A stretch of DNA of 64,000 nt from Timema cristinae (lineage: Eukaryota; Arthropoda; Insecta; Phasmatodea; Timematidae): assembly GCA_039000515.1 (NCBI GenBank), contig JBCFYV010000012.1, forward strand, positions 32,327,397 through 32,391,396, read 5' to 3'. This document shows, piece after piece, positions 34,391 through 44,500 of this stretch (the first letter of the stretch is position 1; every line of letters begins with the position of its first letter). Below the pieces are notes generated by a model. That model had not been told where the DNA came from. It worked only from the letters and a program-made list of their open reading frames with translations, and did not search any database. Position numbers and translations under genes: made by a program.

Positions 34391-35064
34391 TTAAATACAC
34401 AAAATGTAGTCAAAGTAATATATGATATATCTTATTAACCAGGAAAATGTAATATGTAACAAAATAAAAGATTTACTAGAAAAACATAAACGTTTATATA
34501 TTGAAACCATAACCTTTAAAGCCTATGACCCAATAACCCATGCAAGTGGGAAAAAAACTATTGTTTGTTGAAACTATACAATAGAATTATTAAAAACCAT
34601 AAGCTTTTACTCTAACACAATAATATAATAACGTAAAAAATTGGGTGAAATTGTTATTTAAAAAAATATGTACATAAGGAAAGCCATTACCTTTTAAATT
34701 AAATAATTCTGTAACCCACGAAACCGAGATAAATTAATTTAAGGTAAAACTTTGTAAATAGGGTAGAGTGGGGAAAAGTTAACATAGTAATAATATTAAG
34801 TTTAGCTTTTAATTGTTTTTTATTTTTTACAAAAAATTGACATTTTATTTAAATAGTAAAATACATTTAGAAATGATATGAAAACTACTTAAATTTTTGT
34901 AACTCTTCATTATTCTTATAATCGAAACGGTAATATTTAAAAATAAATCATTTAAATTCCAAATTCCAAATTTGCAATGTTTTGTTTAAAAATTACTTTA
35001 TAAAATTGTAGTTCTCAATTTAAGTGACGCTACAATTTTTAAAAATAATTATATATATTTAGAA

Positions 35065-35165
35065 AAATCATGCCTGCAATGATCGAACCGGGAACAAAAA
35101 CTTACAGGACCAGCACCTTGTTCAGTCGACCACATAGCTAATCGTGACTTGTAGACTGTAATCCG
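35065..35165 (-). repeat. tRNA-like SINE head, family D
   Basis: The minus strand reads TTAGCTATGTGGTCGACTGA, then a loop region and the B-box-like CCCGGTTCGATCATTG. It lies inside the Transib-like element and so inserted after or with it. Confidence 0.5.
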
Positions 35166-35861
35166 TGTATGCGTAGAGGCTGAAATTATTTATATAGAAA
35201 AACATTTCATCGTTAAATTTTGTTACACATTATGTTAATTATATTAAAAAATATATTTTATATGTTTTTTCCTTCATGAATGAAATATGTAAGCGTCTTA
35301 TAACATGCTTTATTAACAAGTATTTGTCATTATTTTTATAAAAACTTACACTTAAAGCACAATGGCAGCTAATGGCAGCTGGTTTTTATGTCTTTTACCA
35401 AACATTAGTATAAACTACAATTTAGAACAAGTTTCGTTGCAGAACTTTTAATTTTTCTTAATTTTTTTATACGTTCGCATTAATTTTTCATCGTTTTTCA
35501 TAAAAATATTGGTTAACTATTAAGTTATATATTATTATTTATTATTATTATTATTATTATTGTTTGTGTAATATATGATAATGTTCTACCTACTTTCAAC
35601 AGAAAAATAATTTTACAGAATTAAAATTGGTGAAGTGTACGAATTTCGGCGAATTTCTGAACATAACGTTATTTACCTCTCTCGTGCGGTTCAGATGCTA
35701 CTCGTATAAAGGTCATCTTGACACTGAATTTTAACCTCCTAACTGTGCCATTAGACACTTTAAATACTATTCTATCCAACCCTACACTTTAAATCACCTA
35801 GAAATAACTTTTATTTTTAGTTTTTTGGCCAGCTTTTCGGGATTTGGCCCACTGTGCGCTG

Positions 35862-38499
35862 GTTTGAACCAAATTGAATCCAATTGTGAAAAATATATTA
35901 TAATTAACTTAGGACGGCCCGAACTTGTGAAAGATAGTTCGTATTTTTAAAAATACTTTCATAACAGCTAGCATAAAGGATAATTGAGGTAGGTCTAGGT
36001 TGCCTAGTATTTGGAAAATCTGAATACATGATCTATGTTTAGAATCAACTTTGATTGGTTTGGTTTGGTTGTTTTTGATCCATAAGACTGTTTAGTAAAA
36101 GAGAATGGACTCATTAATCCAAGATTGCTCATGGATAGTCACGATCGCTTCCCAAGACATGACCAACACCAACTGTTATTGTGACGTTACTTTATTCACA
36201 ACATATGCAGATTTATAGGTATATACAGTGAATCTGTAGTAACGCTTTCTGATCCAGGCATGATCAATATATCTCTTCGGGTGTGATGTAATTTGAGGAC
36301 AGTATGTTGCAGTACTTGTTGGTTCTATTGGATCTAGATTTGATGCACTGTCTAGTAATAATAAGTATATAGTGTAGTACAGCTGTAGCCTCGTCTAGCT
36401 TAGTTCGACTAGCAAGGTAGTTATAATCCCGTTTAACGTAACTCGAGCAATGAACCATAATTTGAGTGAGAAGAGGATGTGAAACCATAATGTGGGAAAA
36501 GCCATCCACATTGTAGCTAGCCAGAGATGTAATGGCCTTGATCTTTGGGTCAGGGTCAATTACTTTAGCACACACCTCAATCTACTAGTACTCATAGAAA
36601 ATACTAATAAAAAGAGTTCCAAGAGTCAAGTACGATCAATGTAATGTAATTAGGATGTGACGTTTGACCCCGGCCCGTAAGGTTTTACTCGAACAGATGA
36701 CACGCGTTACCCCACGTGGGAAGGTAAAGTAAATATTTCATTTAAGCCCACCCACGTCTTCCACAATCACAAACAAAAGGCTATTTTAATAGTTAGATTT
36801 AGTACGCCTCAAGTATAGCGTTATACTAAATACAAGTCTGGCTATGAAACTGGCCGTTAGTTAGTTATTATCCTGATACCATAGGGCTTTTGAGATAAAT
36901 TTCTAAGTAGCATAAGCTCAAGATCCTTACATTACTGAGCTTCTAGGATCACATAACTTGATTTTTAAATATAGATTTGAATAGTTTCAAGTTAAATTAG
37001 TTTGAGATAATATTAATGTAAAATATAATATAGAATATTACCTAGAGGGAGGGTGGGAAACCATTAAGGAATAAAATCACCTCAGTACCCCCAGTTAAAC
37101 CTCTCCATCGCAGATAAACCAGAAATTATAAGACAGGCGCTTTTATCCGTGTATCCCCCGATACTGTTGTGGGGATGTCCTTAGAGCTAGAATATAAGCT
37201 TGTCGTGAAGGGATTGGTTCAAATTAGCTCTCTCCACGGCAGTCCGTTTAATGTATTAAAATAGTTAGATCCCCCTTCCCCTCCCACAAGAAGTAATTGT
37301 GTATTTAGACCAACAAGTCTGACTGTAATCCAAGAAGTCATGTTCTCTCTGAAGCTCTGGCTCTTTGGTCGTTTCGTTCATCGAGGCATGTGGTCATTTC
37401 AGTGATGAGTATCCTCTTGTTATTATTCATAATGCAGGCGGTGTTATCTTGCTAGTTCGTTATTGTGTGTAGGCTGAATTAGTGTATTTTCCTTTGTCTT
37501 TGTCTCGCCAAGTTGAAGCTGTAACTGGGTGTGGGTGGGACCGTCTCAAACCGAGAGATCCACAAACATGAGTGCATCCTCCGTGCACTTTGATACCGTC
37601 AACTCCGCGCCCCGGCACACCTTAGATTTTATTTCCAGGATGATTTAAAGATTACTTTTGTAATAACTGAATGGTATACCAGAACGCACCCAGTATTTTG
37701 AGCTGGGGGGAGCTGTTTACATAATATTTTTCATAATTCCACCATTATATATTTAAATTACTGTAATATTTGGAAATTTGAATCTAAGTAGGAGGATAGG
37801 AAAGATAGAGAATTAGCGATGCCCCCTAAAAAGTGGGGATCCTGGGGTGTCTCCCCCCAGAATATTTTTTATTTCAAAGGATGCAAATGGCAATATTTAA
37901 GCTAATTTGTACCAAAATCGAATAATCGGCCCACTCTCTGTCACTGTGTACGCCACTGGTTAACAGGTCTGTGTTTACACATTCTTCTTCACACCCAGGA
38001 TTCGCAGTTGCTGGGGGTGGGGGTATATAATAATATCAAATGTCCTTTACCCTCTTGCTGATACAGTAGTGTTTATATAATTGATCTAAAATAATCATTT
38101 CAATTACTGTACCTACTTCAAAACTTTATGTACAAAGAGTAAAGACTTAAACCATTTCTAGAAAATATTACGGTATCATAAATCCAGTTTTCATTTAAGT
38201 AAAAATTTACAGTAAAATTAAAAATCAATAGAAAAAATTATTCCTTTAAGAAACCCAAATTACTGTTAATTATTTATTTTATATTAAATATAACTAATCA
38301 AAATATAATTGATTAATTGACAGGGTATAGTGCTAATCATATTTGTGTAATATTTTTAATTTTCTTGGAGAGAACCTTCAGCTGGGGGCTTCAGCTGGGG
38401 GCTTCAGCCCCAAATCTCCCCATGGGTGTGCCCCTTTGCATAAACCCCAAAGATGTACATGTGGCCTATAATAAATAAGTAAATTGAAATATACATGTT
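35862..38499. other. No confirmed gene; one open frame and SINE relics
   Basis: The stretch holds the unassigned frame at 36264-36583, a minus-strand SINE-A relic at about 37040-37135, and at about 37940-37960 the sequence TGTACGCCACTG, which looks like an orphan hAT end. A 15-bp direct duplication (CTTCAGCTGGGGG) lies near 38380-38402. Confidence 0.35.
36264..36583 (-). other. Unassigned open frame, possible exon or relic
   Basis: The minus-strand frame runs about 105 codons. Its first 65 residues look protein-like (VIDPDPKIKAITSLASYN and KLDEATAVLHYI). A weak splice acceptor (a T-rich tract ending in TAG) could precede ATT GAG GTG at about 36583. I recognise no family and see no matching donor or neighbouring exon. 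The last 30 residues look random. Confidence 0.25.
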
Positions 38500-38705
38500 G
38501 CCTTCACCAGGGGATTCACGACCTAAGAGGTCAAGACAGCAATATACGATTGTCATTGATGGGGAGGTTTGAATTTCATCCGGGTGCACTGAGGGTGGTT
38601 TTCCACACATGTAATTTAGTATTGTTTTCCCTTTCTCTCTCTCTCTCTCCGTTAATGCAGATACTTTTTATTTTTTTAGCTCCCTTCCTCATCCTCACTC
38701 TTTAG
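38500..38705 (+). repeat. SINE family A, diverged
   Basis: The B-box region GGTTTGAATTTCATCCGGGT, then TGCACTGAGGGTGGTTTTCC and a (CT)n tract inside the body. The tail is lost. Confidence 0.5.
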
Positions 38706-40230
38706 ATTAACTGGTTAAAGTTAAACCTAATAATATTAAAAATTAAAGTGGCTTATAAATATTTACTCAGATAAACAACTATTTAATTTTTTTTAAATAC
38801 CTTGAATTTCAAAGGAAGATTAATTACATTATTTGATATATTTACAATAATTATTTGTATAACATTTTACAATATGTCAAGTACTTGGTACAATTCCAAA
38901 ATGTTTACAAAATAACATGTAGGCCAGGCTAGTTTTCTTCTTTTGAAAATATCTATGGTTGGAAATAACAATAACTAAACTCTTTACAAATATAGACAAT
39001 ATAATCAATTACTATTTTTAGCTAAAGTGAAAGTGAGCCATTAATACTATTAAGCCCATAACTTGTTTGTATTTAAATGTTATAAATAAATTAATATATA
39101 ACATTACACTTATTCCCACGGTCTATTAACTATAAGATTACCATTTTAAATCTATTATTCATATTATAAAAGTCTCTATGATAAATTAAATAGTTTTCAG
39201 TCGAAGTTCCTTGAACTTCGTTATTGATAGATATCACAATGTTTTTTTTATTTGCACTCCTTCAATGTACAAGCTTGCAAAAATGAAATAAGCAGGCTTT
39301 TTATGAGGATTCTGTCCTTTAAAACATCTTACACTTTGCTCAATATATATTAAAGCTAGTATCATTCAGTGACCACACGATTCTTAAAAAAACTATGACT
39401 TATATTACGTAATAAAGGAAATTACAAATTAAATCGAAACAATCAAAAGATGTCTAATTATTCTGAAAAGCTCTGATAAGTTGGGTTTTATACTTGGAAC
39501 AGGTTCTCTTGTCTTTTAAAGAATTAAAATGTTCAAGAGGTCACCAGAGCACTAAGCTACGTTGCGCAAATCCAGAACTCCCACGCTATTTAAGAGTTCG
39601 TTTGCTCTATTAAAATATGTATCATGGCAAAATGGAAGCGAAAGGTATTAATTACCATCTCTCAATATAATTAAAAAATATTACATTTTAATTTTTATAG
39701 TTTTAAAAAGTAGGATGGAAATGTAGAACTAGCTTAATTTTAAGCAAGTTTCACATGAAACGTCTGCCTTCTGAGATTAAGGTAACTTATGAGAAGAATA
39801 TGTCTATTCTTCCTCTGACAAATAAATTATTTGTAAGGAGGGTCACAACAGAACACATTATGACAATAGTGGGGATTGTTTTAGTGGCTCTGATGTTTAT
39901 GCGCAGTATTTCTAATAAGAAACACTGCAGGGTGATTAAATTTCCCTTCAAGTATCGGTTAAGTTGTTTTAAGAGAAGAATCGTTATTGGACACTTCCTT
40001 TTGGCTACTGTGCGCATAGTGTGGCTGTACTGTACAGCTCTCACCAATGTGCATGTGCTTTAGCGGAAGGAGAGTGATTTTAAAACACACGACGGACTCA
40101 TACATTTTTTCTAACAATTTATGAATTATTTTTAGAATTTTTACATTAGGGACTTAATGTTTGTTTGGTAAATGTTCGCATAATTTCATGAACTCATATG
40201 GGTTCTAGTTGACATTTTTAAAACTTCTAA
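38706..40230. other. No gene seen; AT-rich
   Basis: The overlapping plus and minus frames at 39755-40063 have no recognisable domain and look like chance openings. Confidence 0.4.
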
Positions 40231-41033
40231 GAACCGGTCTTATGAGACCTAGATAAATATTAATCTAGCCGATAAATATTTTTATCTGGTTGATAAGTTA
40301 AAAGTGCGTCTTATGAATGCCAGATAGAATTTATCTGGGAGATAAAATGTATTTATCCATCAAATTTTATCAGGAGGTTTATTTACCTGATAAACTTTTA
40401 TCTACAAGTTAAAATGGTCGTTGCCACAGTAACGCGTTGTTTTTCAAGAGGTTTCACCTATCAGAATCTTCTTTTAGGTTAAAATCTTGGTTCACGTGTT
40501 TAGTAGGCACAGGCCCAGGCACTAACTATATAAAAAGTTAGAACATTTAATTCACACTTTTATATATATATAAAAAAAAAAGCTGACAAGCTATTTGTAG
40601 AGTTATAGTTATAAAAGAACAAATTATTAAAATGTGAGTACAATAAATGAAATTTTGTAAACGTTGTACCCAAATATTGACCACATTTTGGCAGACACCG
40701 AAATTGGTACTTACAAGACAACCTAGCTTCTGCACCCACGTGACACCATCTGTTTCCTCGCAATCGTTTAGCCGCCATTATTTAACAATGGCTGATCTTT
40801 GAAGCCATTAGCCATGTTGTAGTGGCAGCAGCAGGGTTTATACGCATGCACGCACCGGTAAAAATAGCGTTGCGTTTTCTGCATACAAAATTATTTATCC
40901 TACAGATAGCTATCCGGCAGATAAATTCAGTTCATAATACGCGTAAAATATTAAAGTGACTGATAACCTTTATTTAGTCGCTAACTTTAACCTCTCGATG
41001 GCAATATCTATCCGGTAGTCATAAGACCGTCCC
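40231..41033 (-). mobile_element. Harbinger-like non-autonomous DNA transposon, copy 2
   Basis: The left end GAACCGGTCTTATGA and, from the right, GGGACGGTCTTATGAC are inverted repeats. A perfect TAA duplication flanks the element (40228-40230 and 41034-41036). It is similar along most of its length to 8582-9374 and keeps the same mini-exon with ATG and GTAAGTAC donor on the minus strand (about 40790-40708). It lies 20 bases beyond a possible poly-A signal of the lipocalin gene. Confidence 0.8.
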
Positions 41034-41052
41034 TAAAACAGGTAGATATACG

Positions 41053-41058
41053 TTTATT
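41053..41058 (-). terminator. Possible poly-A signal of the lipocalin gene
   Basis: AATAAA on the minus strand, about 195 bases after the lipocalin stop codon. It is the first such hexamer downstream. Use is inferred from position only. Confidence 0.45.
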
Positions 41059-41252
41059 ATCATTTTAAATATTGAAAACCGCTTGTTACCTTATTTTGCT
41101 TGGTAGCTCTTAGCACCCTCAGCCAAATAAGACTGGAAGCGACCGTCGCCATTAAATGAGAGAGTTCACCCTAAATACAATCTTTAGCAGCGCATTAATA
41201 TCAACAAGTTCGCGCTTCGTCTATCCGAGCGATTTAGTCCAGGGAAGCCTTC

Positions 41253-41553
41253 TTACAAGAAGAAGCCGGCGAGCGTCAAAGCGAGGAGCACCGCCAGAGT
41301 GGTGGAGGCCACTTCCCCCCGCGACGCCGAGTTCCTGCACGTCGTCACGACCTTGCCGAGGCGTAGGCCGCGTCTCTCCAGCATGTTATTGACGCCTTTC
41401 AGCTCGGCCTGGTTGAGTCTTGTCTCGCGTGCCATCACGACGCTCCATAGCTGACCATTAGGGCGCGAGCAGAAGGTGAGGACGACGTGGGATGCCACGG
41501 CTTTCATCACCTGCACCGTGCCAGTGAACTGCGAGTACGAGGCGTCCACCAGG
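41253..41553 (-). CDS. Lipocalin exon 3 (barrel end and GPI signal)
   Basis: The acceptor is TGTTGTAGGCAG before CCTGGTGG. Taking this AG rather than the one four bases upstream restores the frame with exon 2's two trailing bases. The exon encodes SYSQFTGTVQVMKAVASHVV, then FCSRPNGQLWSVVMARE (final barrel strands), a helix-like NQAELKGVNNMLERRGL, the last cysteine in VVTTCRNSASRG, and the tail LAVLLALTLAGFFL before the stop. The tail begins about 13 residues after that cysteine and has no charged end, as GPI signals require. It is GC-rich compared with its surroundings, as a real exon would be. The plus-strand frame over 41156-41392 is its shadow. Confidence 0.85.
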
Positions 41554-44500
41554 CTGCCTACAACAACAGAAGATTTGACAGTGAGACTAAAAGGATATGG
41601 CATGAATTTGTGAATGCGGTGGTATTTGATGAAGGACTAAGAAACAAAACTATTTTCCTTATAATAAATACTACATAAATGTTCTCGTTGCAAATCGGTA
41701 GGCCTACAATTTTCAACAAAACATGACCTAGTGGTAGTCACGTCTTTTAAATCATCATGCTCTTAATATATTGGTTCAATGGACATTGGGAGGTCAAGGT
41801 TCGAATCTCGGCAGGATTCACTGGGTATGGTTTCTCACCAGTGATTACCTTTGTCTTTTTCTCATTCTCATTCTCTATTTACATCTACAACTTACATCAT
41901 CTCTATCTCTCAGTTTAAGTTGTTGATAGCTCTTCGGTTAAACGTAAACAAAAACGCATGAGCTTCAAACAAATCTAACCCAGGACAATAAATTTAATAC
42001 CAGTTCGATTTCACTTGATACAAAAGGAGCTTAGGCACTTACTGAGTTTAAAACATGTTCACTCAACCCGTCAATTTATGTGTGTAAGCCAGGGCTTTGA
42101 CCAGATATTTTTAATGATGAGGGCTACTTTGAAGGGTTATGGTGTGGGGTTGCATTGAAGCTCTCTAACAGGAGATGATAAGAAATATTTTTAAGCAATT
42201 CTTAAATCAATTTAAAGTGTGTATTAAATATAATTGGTGTTATGGATCAAATAATATACTAGCCTAACCATTGAGGAGTATATAATACCATTATAAAGGT
42301 TGAAATCCCTAACGTATGGACGTGCCTGACTTTGAGGAAATGGGGGCATATTATTATTAATCTGACCCTCACTTACCATGTAAAATAAATTAAACCTAAT
42401 CTAATATTACTGATAAATACTACTATTCAAACTACTTTGTTTCAGCTGAATATTAATTTAATATTTTCATTGCATTCCAGATTCAAATATGTCCAGCCAT
42501 TTTCGGAATAATGTGTTCAATATTTGAAAAAAATAGTCACAGGCCTATTTACAAAAGTGCTATTCGTTTTGTGTTAAATAATTAACACTTTATTTAAGTG
42601 GACATTGGCTTGACCAAAAACCTGTTCTCTTCTTTATATCAACGTATTTAAATAATATAATAAATCTTGATCGTGTCCAAAACATCTTTGTAAGTGTAAC
42701 AAAGCCACTTGATTAATAATATCTGAGACACATGTTTCTCAAATATGTTTTAAGGTGACAGTGATAACTAAATAACATTCTCGCCTTTCAGGAATAGTTT
42801 GTTCATGCAACGCTACTGTCCATATAAATAAAACAAGAGTATTTTGTTTAATGCATGTGTGAGATAATGGAAATATTGAAAGTAAGTAAAATAACATATT
42901 AGTCAGTCATATTTAATTTTGGAGGGGACCCTTCCCTTAAAGTGCAAATATTGGGGGGGCGGGGGGATGTGTTGCTGTCATCTGCCGCCCCTTTACCCAG
43001 CTAGACACACCAAGCCCCAACCGCCCTTGCTAAACCTTGGTATGAGAACGTCTCGTAACGTTCTCGCTCTTGCGTTACTTGTACTACATTCAAGTGCCGT
43101 TCATTGTCAGAGTAATTGTTGACTCTTCAAACGAGCACGTTCAATTAGCTTATTGTGCTGCGAGACCCATAAGACTCTTAGATTACGGCTCTCGATGAAC
43201 TATGCGTCAAGATGGTGTAATGAAGCACATCCTCGTACGACTCCCACTGCATTCCAGCGCTGCTGGGGACGACTGGGGGAAACTATTGGCACAACGTCCT
43301 TTCAGAAACATTTCTTGGATGATTTGTCCACGCTGCCGGGTGTGGTATGAGCAGTAGCAGTGGCGGCTCGTGTATTGGCACTGTGGAACTGCAGCACCCC
43401 CTATTTACACCTGATATTATCGATAACATTTAATATGAGTCCTTTTTTCTTTAATTCTTTCTTTATTTTTGTAGTACAATATATATTCCTTAAGCTTAAT
43501 GTCAGTACTTCAGTAGCCATCCCCCAGCTTATGAAAAAGATACAAAAATATTTGTATGGAACTGTGCGCTTCACAGTGCCAGGGACGTGGTGTTTGACTG
43601 TTGTGCGCATGCGCACATAAGAGGGGGATGGGGAGGAAGGTGGGACTGCCCAGTAGAGAGAGCATTGTTGCTCTCGCAATTCCAGCTCTAGTGTGATCGG
43701 GGAAGGAAGTTTTTTTTACTCAGCGTGTGTTGTGCTTAAAAACCTTGTACCATATTCTTGAATGTGATAAAGTGTAGAAGAGTGTAGAATTATATTATTA
43801 TTCTGCTTCCAGCTATTCTATTTGATTCGTTGTTTTTCGGTTATTTTATTTAACAGCAAACTTTAACCATGGCCTTGCATCCCAAGAAATAAGTTCTGTG
43901 ACTGTAAGTGAACTTCAACAGCTTAAGTTTTCACAGCTATCTCTTCATGAGAATATCACAGTTAATAAAAGAGGTTGTTCAACACCTGATATTCTAATAT
44001 CTCAGCCAGGCAAAATCAACAACAAGAAATATATTCGTAGCTTTAATTCTGAATGATACCAACGGAACAGTTGGCTTTGCGGCTGTGAAGTAAAAAAGGC
44101 ACTGTTTTGCTTCCCGTGTTAGCAGCGCCCCCACTAATTTTAGCTACGAGCCGCCACTGAGCAGTAGCGTAGCCTGAGAGGAGTTAAGTACCCGACCACC
44201 TCCCCATCTCCCTAATTTGGGGATCTACTAATACAGGGCTGCCCTTATCAGACGTAAAGACCTGGGAAAACTTCGTTTGCGGGGCCCCGAGTTATATGCC
44301 ACCTCCCCCCCTCCCCCGCCCCCCAAAAAGTTAATGTTATTCAAGTATTTTGCACCTATATACCCATTTTCAGCCGTATAAGGTATTAGGAAATGCCCTA
44401 AAAGTTAAATATATATAATAATTAATACTAGAAGTCATGTTATTTATAAATGTAATGGTTGATTTCTCCCCAACCTTTATTTTGATTTTCTTCACCAACG

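Larger units (their letters stand above)
34089..35856. mobile_element. Transib-like non-autonomous DNA transposon, 1768 bp
   Basis: The left end CACAGTTGAGCCAAATCC and the right end, read inward on the other strand, CACAGTGGGCCAAATCC continue as an inverted repeat of about 35 bp through CCGAAAAGCTGGCCAAAA. The outer seven bases match the CACAGTG heptamer typical of Transib elements and of recombination signal sequences. An A-rich stretch lies about 22-23 bases further in, where the nonamer would be. A perfect 5-bp GC-rich duplication, CGCTG, flanks the element (34084-34088 and 35857-35861), as Transib makes. No transposase frame is visible, so this copy is non-autonomous. Confidence 0.75.

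Noticed and set aside
39755..40063. Overlapping plus and minus frames of 102 and 86 codons
   Set aside because: No domain and no splice support; overlap on both strands suggests chance.
41156..41392. Plus-strand frame of 78 codons
   Set aside because: It is the opposite-strand shadow of lipocalin exon 3, which has splice sites and family motifs.
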